A stretch of DNA of 64,000 bases. Origin: Pseudacidovorax sp. RU35E (GTDB lineage Bacteria; Pseudomonadota; Gammaproteobacteria; Burkholderiales; Burkholderiaceae_C). A model generated the notes under the pieces. That model searched no databases. It saw only the letters and a list, made by a program, of their open reading frames with translations, and was not told the origin of the DNA. The DNA lies in the NCBI RefSeq assembly GCF_900156165.1, contig NZ_FTMY01000005.1:344713-408712 (forward strand). The letters run 5' to 3'. Of the stretch, positions 31,836-43,850 are shown piece by piece; positions within the stretch are counted from its first letter, which is position 1; the number at the start of each line of letters is the position of its first letter. The translations under genes were made by a program, and so were the position numbers.

Positions 31836-33749
31836 ATGACCGCTCACGCCAACCAGTTCGCCCTGCTGCGCCAGCGCCGCTTCGCGCCCTTCTTCTGGAC
31901 GCAGTTCGCCGGGGCCGCCAACGACAACCTGTTCAAGTTCGCCTTCACGGTGATGGTGACCTACCAGCTGCAGGTGGCGTGGCTGCCGCCCTCACTGGCG
32001 GGGCTGGCGATCGGGGCGCTGTTCATCCTGCCCTTCCTGCTGTTCTCGGCCACGGCGGGGCAGCTCACCGACAAGTACGACAAGGCTCGCATCATCCGGC
32101 TGGTCAAGACGCTCGAGATCGCCATCATGGCGCTGGCCGGCTGGGGCTTCGTGGCCGCCAACGTGCCGGTGCTGCTGGGCTGCGTCTTCCTGATGGGCCT
32201 GCATTCCACGCTGTTCGGCCCGGTCAAGTTCGCCTACCTGCCGCAGGCGCTGAAGCCCCACGAACTGACGGGCGGCAACGGCATGGTGGAGATGGGCACC
32301 TTCGTCGCCATCCTGCTCGGCCAGGTGGCCGGCGGCCTGCTGGTGGCGCTGCCCGGCATCGGTCACGGCACCGTGGCGGCGGCCTGCGTGGCGGTGGCCG
32401 TCATCGGCCGGCTGACGGCGCAGGCCGTGCCCACCGCACCGGCCACCGACCCGGGTCTTGCGGTCAACTGGAACCCGGTGACCGAGACCTGGCGCAACCT
32501 CAGGCTGGCGCATGGCAACACGGTCGTCTTCCGCTCGTTGCTGGGCATTTCGTGGATGTGGTTCTTCGGCGCCACCTTCCTGTCGCAGTTCCCGAGCTTC
32601 GCCAAGGAGGTGCTGCACGGCGATGCGCAGGTCGCCTCGCTGCTGCTGGTGGTGTTCTCGGTGGGCATCGGCGCGGGCTCGCTGCTCTGCGAGACGCTGT
32701 CGCGCCGCCAGGTGGAGATCGGCCTGGTGCCGCTGGGCGCCATCGGCATGAGCGTCTTCGCCATCGACCTGTACTTCGCCGCGCGCGGGCTGCCGCCTTC
32801 GGCCGAGATGGGCCTGGCCGCCTTCCTCGCGCAGTCGGCGCACTGGCGGGTGATGGCCGACCTGGCGCTGCTGTCGCTGTTCGCGGGCCTCTACAGCGTG
32901 CCGATGTATGCGCTGATCCAGCTGCGCAGCCAACCCACGCACCGCGCGCGGATCATCGCGGCCAACAACATCCTCAATGCGCTGTTCATGATCGCCAGCG
33001 CGGTCATCGCCGGGGCGCTGATCGGCGCCGGCTTCAGCATTCCGCAGGTCTTCCTCTTCACCGGCATCGCCAATGCGGTGGTGGCGGGCTACATCTTCCT
33101 GCTGGTGCCCGAGTACCTGCTGCGCTTCATCGCCTGGGTGGCGTCGCGCTTCGTCTATCGGTTCCGGCTGCGGGGCGAGGAGCGCATCCCGACCGAGGGG
33201 CCGGCCGTGCTGGTGTGCAACCACGTGAGCTTCGTCGACGCCGTGCTGCTGATGGCGGCCAGCCCACGTCCGATCCGCTTTCTGATGGACCACCGTATCT
33301 TCCGCGTGCCGGTGCTGGGCTGGCTGTTCCGGCTGGCCAAGGCGATCCCGATCGCGCCGCAGAAGGAAGACCCGGCCGCCTACGAGCGCGCCTTCGACGA
33401 GGCGGCCCAGGTCCTGCGCGAGGGCGACCTGCTGGGCATCTTCCCGGAGGGCGGCATCACGCGCGACGGCACGCTGCAACCCTTCAAGGGCGGCGTGATG
33501 AAGATCCTGGCCCGCGCCCAGGAGGACGGCCTGGCCGTGCCGGTGGTGCCGATGGCGCTGACGAACCTGTGGGGTTCGTACTTCAGCCGCATCGAGCTGC
33601 GCGGCGGCGAGCCGGTGGCCATGGTGCGGCCCTTCCGCCGCGGCTTCTGGAGCCGGGTGGGCCTGAACGTCGGCGCGCCCCTGCCAGCCTCGGCGGTGGC
33701 GCCCGAATCGCTGCGGGAGCGGGTTTCCGACCTGCTGACGCAGCCTTGA
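31836..33749 (+). CDS. MFS (LplT-like) transporter fused to PlsC-type acyltransferase
   Basis: A 637-residue two-module protein. Residues 1-430 form a 12-helix MFS domain of the LplT lysophospholipid-flippase type (FFWTQFAGAANDNLFKFAFT, MGLHSTLFGPVKFAYLPQAL). The C-terminal part is a PlsC-like acyltransferase with CNHVSFVDAV near residue 461 (the HX4D catalytic motif) and FPEGGITRDG near 536. Together they could flip lysophospholipids inward and reacylate them at the cytoplasmic face. Related Aas-type proteins carry a third acyl-ACP synthetase domain, which is absent here, so the acyl donor must come from elsewhere. Confidence 0.88.
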   Translation: MTAHANQFALLRQRRFAPFFWTQFAGAANDNLFKFAFTVMVTYQLQVAWLPPSLAGLAIGALFILPFLLFSATAGQLTDKYDKARIIRLVKTLEIAIMALAGWGFVAANVPVLLGCVFLMGLHSTLFGPVKFAYLPQALKPHELTGGNGMVEMGTFVAILLGQVAGGLLVALPGIGHGTVAAACVAVAVIGRLTAQAVPTAPATDPGLAVNWNPVTETWRNLRLAHGNTVVFRSLLGISWMWFFGATFLSQFPSFAKEVLHGDAQVASLLLVVFSVGIGAGSLLCETLSRRQVEIGLVPLGAIGMSVFAIDLYFAARGLPPSAEMGLAAFLAQSAHWRVMADLALLSLFAGLYSVPMYALIQLRSQPTHRARIIAANNILNALFMIASAVIAGALIGAGFSIPQVFLFTGIANAVVAGYIFLLVPEYLLRFIAWVASRFVYRFRLRGEERIPTEGPAVLVCNHVSFVDAVLLMAASPRPIRFLMDHRIFRVPVLGWLFRLAKAIPIAPQKEDPAAYERAFDEAAQVLREGDLLGIFPEGGITRDGTLQPFKGGVMKILARAQEDGLAVPVVPMALTNLWGSYFSRIELRGGEPVAMVRPFRRGFWSRVGLNVGAPLPASAVAPESLRERVSDLLTQP

Positions 33750-33759
33750 TCCCTCATTG

Positions 33760-34413
33760 ATGAACGCTTTCCTGAACTGGCATGCGCTGACCTGGCTGGG
33801 CGACAGCAGCCTGATGATCCCGATGGCCGTGGCCATCACCGCCTGGCTGGGCTGGGCCCGACGCACGCGGCCGGTGATGTGGTTGTGGCTGCTCTGCCTG
33901 GGGGCCGCGGGCGCCGTCGTGGTGGCCGGCAAGTTCGCCTTCATGGGCTGGGGCGTGGGCATTGAGGCGCTGGACTTCACCGGCTTCAGCGGCCACACCA
34001 CCATGTCGACAACGCTCTGGCCGGTGGCGCTGTGGCTGATGGTGTCCGGCTTTGCCCACCGCTGGCGGGTATCGGCGGCCTGTGCCGGCTGGGCGCTGGG
34101 GGCGGCGATCGGCGGCTCGCGCCTCGCGCTGGACGCGCATTCGATGTCCGAGGTGGTGTCCGGATTTCTGCTGGGGCTTGCGGCCAGCGGCTTCTTTCTA
34201 TGGCGCCAGCGCCGCAAGCCACATCCCAAGCTGCGACTGCTGCCGGTGCTGCTCACCCTGGCGCTGCCGGCACTGGTGATTCCACCCGGCACGCGCGCGC
34301 CCACGCACGAGCTGATCGGCCGCGTGGCGGCCTGGACGGCAGGCAACGAACGGCCATTCGTCCGCGCAGACCTGCATGCCGGCACGCGGCCGGCCAAGCG
34401 CGGCGCAGCGTGA
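33760..34413 (+). CDS. PAP2-superfamily phosphatase
   Basis: A 217-residue membrane protein with about six helices and the PAP2 phosphatase motifs FSGHTTMSTTL (second motif, catalytic His) and GGSRLALDAHSMSEVVSG (third motif). The first motif KX6RP is not obvious, as is often the case in such short bacterial members. It starts 11 nt after the LplT-PlsC fusion, so the two are probably co-transcribed and both act in phospholipid metabolism, for example phosphatidate or undecaprenyl-pyrophosphate dephosphorylation. The ATG at 33760 is preferred over an adjacent TTG. Confidence 0.82.
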   Translation: MNAFLNWHALTWLGDSSLMIPMAVAITAWLGWARRTRPVMWLWLLCLGAAGAVVVAGKFAFMGWGVGIEALDFTGFSGHTTMSTTLWPVALWLMVSGFAHRWRVSAACAGWALGAAIGGSRLALDAHSMSEVVSGFLLGLAASGFFLWRQRRKPHPKLRLLPVLLTLALPALVIPPGTRAPTHELIGRVAAWTAGNERPFVRADLHAGTRPAKRGAA

Positions 34414-34417
34414 TGCG

Positions 34418-34444
34418 CAAAAGTACCGAAAAACGATACTTTTG
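34418..34444. promoter_or_regulatory. AT-rich perfect inverted repeat downstream of the PAP2 gene
   Basis: CAAAAGTA and TACTTTTG pair perfectly, and the inner CG/CG pairs extend the stem around an AAAAA loop. It starts a few bases after the PAP2 stop at 34413 and about 100 nt before the YiaA/B gene. It could be a terminator with A/T arms or an operator. The local AT content is far above its surroundings. Confidence 0.5.
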
Positions 34445-34541
34445 GCGCCATCGGTCCGAACGGGTGTAGCGAATCGGCGCCTCGGCGGCAAGGACAGGGG
34501 CAGGATGCCTCCCGTTCCAACTGCCACTGAAAGGCTTCGAC

Positions 34542-35033
34542 ATGCAACCCCCCGTCCCTACCTCCTATCCGCGTCCCGCGCGCATCCAGCGCGATACGCG
34601 GGCCTGGCAGCTCCAGGTCTGGATCTCCTTCGGGATTGCCGTCGTCCTGTGCGGCACGGGCCTGGCCTGGCTACCGGGCCAGGCCCTCGACCGGGCCTTC
34701 ATGGTCATGGGCTACGTGTTCTGCCTGTCGGGCGTCTTCGTGGTGTCCAAGTACTTGCGCGACCGGCAGCAGCCGCAGGCCGGTGGCGAAACCCCGCTGT
34801 GGGGCGCCGTCGTCTGGATGGGCTTCGTCGTGGCGATGGCGCTGACGGCCTGGGGACTGCTGCGCATGTCGATCAACGACAGCTACAAGGCCTATCTCGG
34901 CGTGTGCTGGCTGTTCCTCGTCAGCAGCGCCTTCACGCTGGCCAAGACGCTGCGTGATCGCCACGAGGCCGATCTGGCCGAGGCGGCCACCCCGCCGCGC
35001 GCAGCGTCCGCGTCGTCGACGGACGGTGCATGA
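34542..35033 (+). CDS. YiaA/YiaB-family inner-membrane protein
   Basis: A 163-residue protein with two duplicated helical hairpins (WISFGIAVVLCGTGLAWLPG with RAFMVMGYVFCLSGVFVVSK, and a second copy beginning WMGFVVAMALTAWGLL). This is the YiaA/YiaB helix-pair domain of unknown function. An Ala-rich tail closes it. The following 205-nt spacer (35034-35238) holds no convincing gene or signal. Confidence 0.8.
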   Translation: MQPPVPTSYPRPARIQRDTRAWQLQVWISFGIAVVLCGTGLAWLPGQALDRAFMVMGYVFCLSGVFVVSKYLRDRQQPQAGGETPLWGAVVWMGFVVAMALTAWGLLRMSINDSYKAYLGVCWLFLVSSAFTLAKTLRDRHEADLAEAATPPRAASASSTDGA

Positions 35034-35238
35034 GCTGATGAGACCGCTTCGAGGTCACCATGCCTCCCCCCGCTCCGTCGTTGCCTGCTGACGGTGCCCG
35101 TGCGGGCGCTCGGCGTCGCCACGAGCGCGCATGCGGGCCGGTGCGAGCCATGCCGGCGCTCGTCGCGCAGGGCCCGGACCTGGCGCAGCGCACCGCCGGC
35201 GCGCTCGACCTGGCGGCCATGAACCAAGGAGAACTTCC

Positions 35239-36363
35239 ATGAAGACATCGCTTCGCCTGTCCGAGGCCTGGTTCCGCCGTGGCCTGTGGCTGCTCTCGCT
35301 GGTGTTCGCCAGCTTCCTGATCGGCCTGGGCGGAACCCTTGTCGGGGACCTGCCTCGTGTGGAGCGCGCGCTCGGCCTGGAGGACTTCATCGACCGCCCC
35401 GCCGCCGGCGCGCTTCGCGGCGCGCGGGATCAGGCGATGAAGGCCGAGTCCCAGGCCGAAGAGGCGCTGGACCAGGCGCAGCTGCGGGAACGCACCGCCG
35501 AGGCCAACATCCGATCCGCCGAGGGCAGCTTCAACGACTGGCTGGCCACGCGCAGTGTCACGACGCGCCCTGAGCAGGACCCGGCACTGATCGAGCGCAC
35601 CCATACGCTGGACGCCTTGCGCGCCGCGCAGCGCCAGGCCCAGGGGGAGGTGGAGCGCCAGCAGCAACTGGCGCTGGACGCCCGCCTGACGGCTGCCCGC
35701 AGCCGCCGCCAGCTGGATGAACTCGAAGCCGTCGCCGCCGAGCGGCTGCAGGCGGCCGAGCGGGGGCAGGAACTGCGCGTCTTCGGCTACCGGCTCGCCC
35801 TCACGTTGCCGTTGCTGGCCGTCGCCGGCTGGCTCTTCGTGCGGCACCGCAAAGGCAACGCGTGGCCCTTCGTCTGGGGCTTCGTCTTCTTTGCGCTGTT
35901 CACCTTCTTCGTCGAGCTGGTGCCTTACCTGCCAAGCTACGGCGGCTATGTGCGCTACGGCGTGGGCATCGTGCTGACGCTGCTGATCGGCCGTTGGGCC
36001 ATGGCCGCACTGCAGCGCTACCTGGCGCGCCAGCAGGCCGCCGAGGCCAGCCCGGAGTCCGCCCGCCGGCAGGCGCTCGACTACGACACCGCCCTCGCGC
36101 GGCTGGCCAAGGGCGTGTGCCCGGGCTGCGAGCGAACGGTGGATTTGAAGAGCGCAGCCATCGACTTCTGCCCGCATTGCGGCATCGGCCTGTTCGACCA
36201 TTGCGGCACCTGCCGCACGCGCAAGAGCGCCTTCTCGCGCTTCTGCCATGGCTGCGGCGCGGCCGCGGCGTTGCAGCCGAGGGTGCTGTCGCCGCAAGTT
36301 ACAGAATCAAGCAACATTTCTTTGCAGATGCCGGCACAAGATCACAAAGACGGCCCCCGCTGA
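35239..36363 (+). CDS. Membrane protein with coiled coil and C-terminal double zinc ribbon
   Basis: A 374-residue protein. One membrane helix (GLWLLSLVFASFLIGLGGTL) is followed by a long charged coiled coil (about residues 65-180, periplasmic by topology). Three further helices come next (LALTLPLLAVAGWLFV, FVWGFVFFALFTFFVEL, YGVGIVLTLLIGRWAM). A cytoplasmic C terminus carries two zinc ribbons (CPGCERTVDLKSAAIDFCPHCG, then CGTCRTRKSAFSRFCHGCG). A good site (AAGGAGAA) precedes the ATG, so the longer frame is rejected. I do not recognise a named family. The architecture suggests an envelope scaffold or sensor. Confidence 0.72.
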   Translation: MKTSLRLSEAWFRRGLWLLSLVFASFLIGLGGTLVGDLPRVERALGLEDFIDRPAAGALRGARDQAMKAESQAEEALDQAQLRERTAEANIRSAEGSFNDWLATRSVTTRPEQDPALIERTHTLDALRAAQRQAQGEVERQQQLALDARLTAARSRRQLDELEAVAAERLQAAERGQELRVFGYRLALTLPLLAVAGWLFVRHRKGNAWPFVWGFVFFALFTFFVELVPYLPSYGGYVRYGVGIVLTLLIGRWAMAALQRYLARQQAAEASPESARRQALDYDTALARLAKGVCPGCERTVDLKSAAIDFCPHCGIGLFDHCGTCRTRKSAFSRFCHGCGAAAALQPRVLSPQVTESSNISLQMPAQDHKDGPR

Positions 36364-36450
36364 CGCCGACCCGCCCCGCGCGGATGCTAGAACCCCGGCA
36401 CCGCCGCCGGGCGGCGACTGTTTCCCCCATCAGACCCAGGAGTCCTCTTC

Positions 36451-36852
36451 GTGAGCATCTTCAGCAGCATCCTTTCCAAGATCTTCCCTGGCGCCCAGGC
36501 CGCGCCTGCACCGGCCCCCGCGCCCGCTGCGCCCCCGACGGCCGATGCGCCCGCTTCCGTGGCCGCGCCGGCCGTGCCGGCACCGCCGCCGTCCATCCCG
36601 CTGGGCGAAGTGGCGCCCATCCTCGATGCCAAGCCGGGCGCAGCCCAGCTCAACTGGCGCACCTCCATCGTGGACCTGCTCAAGCTGCTCGGCCTCGACA
36701 GCAGCCTGGCCGCCCGCAAGGAACTGGCCAGCGAGTTCATCTACACGGGCAGCGCAGAACCGGGCTCCGCCGAATGGAACATCTGGCTGCACAAGCAGGT
36801 GATGACCCGCATCGCGGCCAACGGCGGCACGCTGCCGCCCGAGATGCGCTGA
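36451..36852 (+). CDS. DUF3597-family protein
   Basis: A 133-residue protein starting with GTG. MSIFSSILSKIFPG is followed by an Ala/Pro spacer and the conserved C-terminal domain LNWRTSIVDLLKLLGLDSSLAARKELASE with WLHKQVMTRIAANGG. The family is known only as DUF3597 and resembles a small helical peptidoglycan- or DNA-associated module. A strong terminator follows. Confidence 0.8.
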   Translation: MSIFSSILSKIFPGAQAAPAPAPAPAAPPTADAPASVAAPAVPAPPPSIPLGEVAPILDAKPGAAQLNWRTSIVDLLKLLGLDSSLAARKELASEFIYTGSAEPGSAEWNIWLHKQVMTRIAANGGTLPPEMR

Positions 36853-36871
36853 GCGCGTCGCGCCCAAAAGA

Positions 36872-36893
36872 AAAGCGGCCTGCGGGCCGCTTT
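36872..36893. terminator. Bidirectional intrinsic terminator
   Basis: AAAGCGGCC-TGCG-GGCCGCTTT forms a perfect nine-pair stem with A/T ends. It lies between the convergent DUF3597 and tgt genes. Confidence 0.85.
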
Positions 36894-36915
36894 GTCGTTG
36901 TGGCAGAGGGTCTTC

Positions 36916-39340
<2,425 letters not shown>

Positions 39341-39344
<4 letters not shown>

Positions 39345-40426
39345 GGCGCGGTCCTTTGCAGCAGCATCGCGTCCCCGTAGCTGAAGAAGCGGTAGCGCTC
39401 GCGGATGGCGTGGGCGTACAGCGCCATCACCCGCTCGTAGCCCGCCAGCGCGCTGACCAGCATCATCAGCGTGCTCTTGGGCAGGTGGAAGTTGGTGACG
39501 AGCAGGTCCACATGCCGGAAGCGGAAGCCCGGCGTGATGAAGATCTGCGTGTCGCCCTGCGCCTGCCCGCTGGCGGCCCAGGATTCGAGCGTGCGCACGG
39601 TGGTCGTGCCCACCGCCACCACGCGGCCGCCGCGGGCGCGGCAGTCGGCAATCGCCTGCTGCGTGGCCGGTGGCACGTCGTAGCGCTCGGCATGCATCAC
39701 ATGCTCGGCGATGTTCTCGGTCTTGACGGGCTGAAAGGTGCCGGCGCCCACGTGCAGCGTGACGTTGGCGCGGCGCACGCCGCGGGCCTCCAGCTGCGCA
39801 AGCAGGGCCTCGTCGAAATGCAGCGCCGCGGTGGGCGCGGCCACGGCGCCGGGCACGCGGGCGAAGACGGTCTGATAGCGGCGCGCGTCCTCGGCGGCGT
39901 CGCTGGCGCTTTCCTGCGCCTGCTGGCGCTCGATGTAGGGCGGCAGGGGCACATGGCCGTGGCGCTCCATCAACATGTAGGGGTCGGCGCCGTCGTCGCT
40001 CTCCAGCGCGAAGCGGAACAGCGGGCCGCCTTCCTCGGGCCAGCGGCCCAGCAGCGTGGCGCGGAAGGCCGGCTGGCCGGGCGCGGCGTCCATGCGCAGC
40101 ACCGTGCCCACGGCGGGCTTCTTGCTGACCTTCATGTGGGCGGCGACCTCCTGGCCGGCGAGGACGCGCTCGATCAGCAGCTCCAGCCGGCCGCCAGTCG
40201 GCTTTTCGCCGAAGAGGCGGGCCTTGACCACCTGCGTGTCGTTGAAGACCAGCAGGTCGCCGTCGCGCAGCAGCGTGGGCAGGTCGCGGAAGATGCGGTC
40301 GGTGGGATCGGGGCCGGTGCCGTCGAGCAGGCGCGAGGCGCTGCGTTCGGGGGCGGGTTGCTGCGCGATCAGCTCGGGCGGCAGTGCGAAGTCGAAATCC
40401 GAGAGCGTGAAATCGGTGCGGGACAT
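39341..40426 (-). CDS. queA: S-adenosylmethionine:tRNA ribosyltransferase-isomerase
   Basis: It transfers and rearranges the ribosyl part of S-adenosylmethionine onto preQ1-tRNA, forming epoxyqueuosine. The 361-residue chain begins with the typical [24 protein letters not shown] and contains [43 protein letters not shown] and [17 protein letters not shown]. It is the first gene of the operon with the sugar dehydrogenase and tgt, and is divergent from recG. Confidence 0.95.
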
Positions 40427-40542
40427 GCTTGAGGGCCGGACGGGCCCGTTCCAAGAAAGAAGCAGAAGCCCTCCGTGCAGGCCGTCGCGGGGCGGCGGCG
40501 TTCCGCGCGGGGCGGAGGAGGGCGGGGAGGCAGAATTGTCCC

Positions 40543-42669
40543 ATGTCCGCGCGCCCCCTCGCTTCGCCTGCCCCTGCGCCCGCTGCCCCCCGCGCGCCCG
40601 GCAGCGGCGAAAGCCAGGTGCAGCGGGCGCTCAAGAAACTGGGCCTGGCGCGCGACATCGACTTCGCGCTCTATCTGCCGCTGCGCTACGAGGACGAGAC
40701 CCGCATCGCGCAGCTGGCCCATGTGCGCGACGGCGAGCATGCGCAGGTCGAGGGCACGATCGTGGACAGCGAAGTCGTCTTCCGCCCGCGCCGCCAGCTC
40801 ATCGCCACGCTGGACGACGGCAGCGACACCTGCCAGCTGCGCTTCTTCAATTTCTACCCTTCGCAGCAGAAGCAGCTCGCGCCCGGCAGCCGGGTGCGGG
40901 CGCGGGGCGAGGTGCGCGGCGGCTTCGTGGGCCGGACCATGCTGCACCCGGTCATCAAGGCGGCCGGCACGGCGCTGCCGCTGGCGCTGACGCCCGTCTA
41001 TGCCACGACCGCGGGCCTGGCGCAGCCCGTGCTGCGCCGCGCCGTGCAGGCCGGCCTGGCGCGGACGCCGCTTGAGGAGCTGATCCCCGCCGAGCTGCTG
41101 CCCCACAACGCCTGGACGCTGCGCGCCGCGCTCGAATTCCTGCACCACCCGACGCCCGACGTGGCCCTGGCCGCGCTGGAGGACCGTAGCCATCCCGCCT
41201 GGCAGCGGCTGAAGGCGGACGAGTTGCTGGCCCAGCAGCTGTCGCAGCTGGAGGCCCGTCGCGCCCGCGAGGCCCAGCGTGCGCCCGTGCTGCGCGCCGG
41301 CACGGGCGACGGCAGCCTGCATGCCCGCCTGCTGGCGGCGCTGCCCTTCTCGCCCACCGGCGCCCAGGCGCGCGCCGACCGCGAGATCGCCGCCGACCTG
41401 GCCCATCGGCAGCCCATGCACCGGCTGCTGCAGGGCGACGTGGGCTCGGGCAAGACGCTGGTCGCCGCATTGGCCGCGGCCCGCTGCATCGACGCCGGCT
41501 TCCAGTGCGCGCTGATGGCGCCCACCGAAATCCTGGCCTCGCAGCATTTCGGCAAGCTGGTCGGCTGGCTCGATCCGCTGCTGGCCGCGCAGGGCCGGCG
41601 CGTGGCCTGGCTCACCGGCAGCCAGAAGAAGCGCGAGCGCGACGCCATGGCGGCGGCCGTCGAAAGCGGCGAGGCCGCGCTGGTGGTGGGCACGCATGCC
41701 GTCATTTCGGAGAAGGTGCGCTTCCAGCGCCTGGCGCTGGCCATCGTGGACGAGCAGCACCGCTTCGGCGTGGCCCAGCGCCTGGCGCTGCGCGGCAAGG
41801 CCTCCGAGGGTGGCGACGGCATGCAGGCGCTGGAGCCGCACCTGCTGATGATGAGCGCTACGCCCATCCCGCGCACCCTGGCCATGAGCTACTACGCCGA
41901 CCTGGACGTCTCCACACTCGACGAGCTGCCGCCCGGCCGCACCCCGGTCGTCACCAAGCTGCTGGCCGAGCACCGGCGCGACGAGGTCATCGCCCGCATC
42001 CACGGCCAGATCCAGCAGGGCCGGCAGGTCTACTGGGTCTGCCCGCTGATCGAGGAAAGCGAGGCGGTGGACCTGCGCAACGCCACCGCCACCCGCGACG
42101 AGCTGGCCGACGCCCTGGGCGAGACGGTGCGCGTCGGCCTGCTGCATTCGCGCATGCCCACCGCCGAGAAGCAGGCCGTGATGGCCGACTTCAGCGCCGG
42201 CACGCTGCAGGTGCTGGTCAGCACCACGGTGATCGAGGTGGGGGTGGACGTGCCCAATGCCTCGCTGATGGTCATCGAGCATTCGGAGCGCTTCGGCCTC
42301 TCGCAGCTGCACCAGCTGCGCGGCCGGGTGGGGCGCGGCGCGGCGGCCTCGGCCTGCGTGCTGCTCTATGCGCCGGGCGACAGCGGCCGCGTGGGGCAGG
42401 CCGCCAAGGCCCGGCTGACGGCGATGGTCGAGACGGCCGACGGCTTCGAGATCGCGCGGCGCGACCTGGATATCCGCGGCCCCGGTGAATTCCTGGGCGC
42501 GCGCCAGTCCGGCGCGCCGCTGCTGCGCTTCGCCGACCTGGGCACCGACCAGCGCCTGCTCGAATGGGCGCGCGACCTGGCGCCGCAACTGCTGGACCGC
42601 CACGCGGACCAGGCGCACCGGCATGTGGACCGCTGGCTGGGGACGAGGGCGGAGTTCCTGAAGGCCTGA
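40543..42669 (+). CDS. recG: ATP-dependent DNA helicase RecG
   Basis: It remodels stalled replication forks and branched DNA. The 708-residue chain has the N-terminal wedge OB fold (about 60-150), Walker [12 protein letters not shown] near residue 300, DEQH motif [23 protein letters not shown], and the C-terminal [18 protein letters not shown] and [18 protein letters not shown]. The start at 40543 follows a GGAGG-like stretch and avoids a long Arg-rich extension. The gene may be co-transcribed with oxyR. Confidence 0.94.
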   Translation: MSARPLASPAPAPAAPRAPGSGESQVQRALKKLGLARDIDFALYLPLRYEDETRIAQLAHVRDGEHAQVEGTIVDSEVVFRPRRQLIATLDDGSDTCQLRFFNFYPSQQKQLAPGSRVRARGEVRGGFVGRTMLHPVIKAAGTALPLALTPVYATTAGLAQPVLRRAVQAGLARTPLEELIPAELLPHNAWTLRAALEFLHHPTPDVALAALEDRSHPAWQRLKADELLAQQLSQLEARRAREAQRAPVLRAGTGDGSLHARLLAALPFSPTGAQARADREIAADLAHRQPMHRLLQGDVGSGKTLVAALAAARCIDAGFQCALMAPTEILASQHFGKLVGWLDPLLAAQGRRVAWLTGSQKKRERDAMAAAVESGEAALVVGTHAVISEKVRFQRLALAIVDEQHRFGVAQRLALRGKASEGGDGMQALEPHLLMMSATPIPRTLAMSYYADLDVSTLDELPPGRTPVVTKLLAEHRRDEVIARIHGQIQQGRQVYWVCPLIEESEAVDLRNATATRDELADALGETVRVGLLHSRMPTAEKQAVMADFSAGTLQVLVSTTVIEVGVDVPNASLMVIEHSERFGLSQLHQLRGRVGRGAAASACVLLYAPGDSGRVGQAAKARLTAMVETADGFEIARRDLDIRGPGEFLGARQSGAPLLRFADLGTDQRLLEWARDLAPQLLDRHADQAHRHVDRWLGTRAEFLKA

Positions 42670-42730
42670 AGGGCTGCCCGTCGGCAGGGCTTCGCCCGCC
42701 CGGGACCGGCGCGCATAATTGACGCAAGCT

Positions 42731-43696
42731 ATGACCCTGACCGAACTCAAATACATCGTCGCGGTGGCGCGCGAGCGGCATTTCGGCAAGGCGGCCGAGG
42801 CCTGCTACGTCTCCCAGCCCACCCTGTCGGTGGCGATCAAGAAGCTGGAAGACGAGCTCGAGGTGAAGCTCTTCGAGCGCAGCGCCGGCGAGGTGACGGT
42901 CACGCCGCTGGGCGAGCAGATCGTGCAGCAGGCCCAGTCGGTGCTCGACCAGGCCGCCACCATCAAGGAAATCGCCAAGCGCGGCAAGGACCCGCTGGCC
43001 GGTCCGCTGAACCTGGGCGTCATCTACACCATCGGCCCCTACCTGCTGCCGGACCTGGTGCGCCAGAACATCGCGCGCACGCCGCAGATGCCCCTGATGC
43101 TGCAGGAGAACTTCACCGCCAAGTTGCTGGAGATGCTGCGCGCGGGCGAGATCGACTGCGCCATCATGGCCGAGCCCTTTCCCGATTCGGGCCTGGCCAT
43201 GGCCCAGCTCTACGACGAGCCCTTCCTGGCCGCCGTGCCGGCCCAGCACCCGTTGGCCAGCCGCGAATGGGTCAGCTCGGACGAGCTCAAGAACGAAACC
43301 ATGCTGCTGCTGGGCACCGGCCACTGCTTCCGCGACCACGTGCTGGAGGTCTGCCCGGAATTCGCCCGCTTTTCCAGCAATGCCGAGGGCATCCGCAAGA
43401 GCTTCGAAGGCTCCTCGCTGGAGACCATCAAGCACATGGTGGCCGCAGGCATGGGCGTCACATTGGTGCCGCGCTTGTCGGTGCCGCCCGAGGCGCTCAA
43501 GCCGCGCGGCAAGGCTCGCAAGGATCTGGAGCCGATCGTGCGCTACGTGCCGGTGCGTGACGGCGAGGGCGGCTCCCCGCCGTCGCGACGCGTCGTGCTC
43601 GCCTGGCGGCGCAGCTTCACCCGCTATGAGGCGATCGCGGCGCTGCGCAACGCGATCTATGCTTGCGAACTTCCCGGCGTCAAGCGGCTGTCGTGA
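42731..43696 (+). CDS. oxyR: Hydrogen-peroxide sensor OxyR (LysR family)
   Basis: A 321-residue LysR regulator starting MTLTELKYIVAVARERHFGKAAEACYVSQPTLSVAIKKLE, the canonical OxyR helix-turn-helix. The redox cysteines are present as CFRDHVLEVC, exactly at residues 199 and 208 as in E. coli OxyR. It should activate peroxide defence genes after disulfide formation. Directly downstream lies dps, a classic OxyR target. The ATG at 42731 is chosen over a TTG 12 nt upstream. CATAAT just upstream (42714-42719) could be a -10 element. Confidence 0.95.
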   Translation: MTLTELKYIVAVARERHFGKAAEACYVSQPTLSVAIKKLEDELEVKLFERSAGEVTVTPLGEQIVQQAQSVLDQAATIKEIAKRGKDPLAGPLNLGVIYTIGPYLLPDLVRQNIARTPQMPLMLQENFTAKLLEMLRAGEIDCAIMAEPFPDSGLAMAQLYDEPFLAAVPAQHPLASREWVSSDELKNETMLLLGTGHCFRDHVLEVCPEFARFSSNAEGIRKSFEGSSLETIKHMVAAGMGVTLVPRLSVPPEALKPRGKARKDLEPIVRYVPVRDGEGGSPPSRRVVLAWRRSFTRYEAIAALRNAIYACELPGVKRLS

Positions 43697-43850
43697 CGCG
43701 GTGCCCGCCTGCATCGGAATCCCCGATCCCTTCGATAGAGTGCAGGATGTTGCCCTGCCCGGGGCTGACGCCTAAGGTAGAGGCCTCTGAAACGCGTCTT
43801 TGCTGGACGCGCCTCATCTGACCGATTTATCTCGCTGCAAAGGAACCCGC

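Noticed and set aside
35060..35242. 60-codon ORF in the spacer before the zinc-ribbon membrane protein
   Set aside because: It has no ribosome site or homology, is Ala/Arg/Pro-rich by base composition, and ends inside the start of the real gene.
43697..43850. OxyR box upstream of dps
   Set aside because: An ATAG is present near 43733, but the ATAG-N7-CTAT-N7-ATAG-N7-CTAT spacing is not satisfied.
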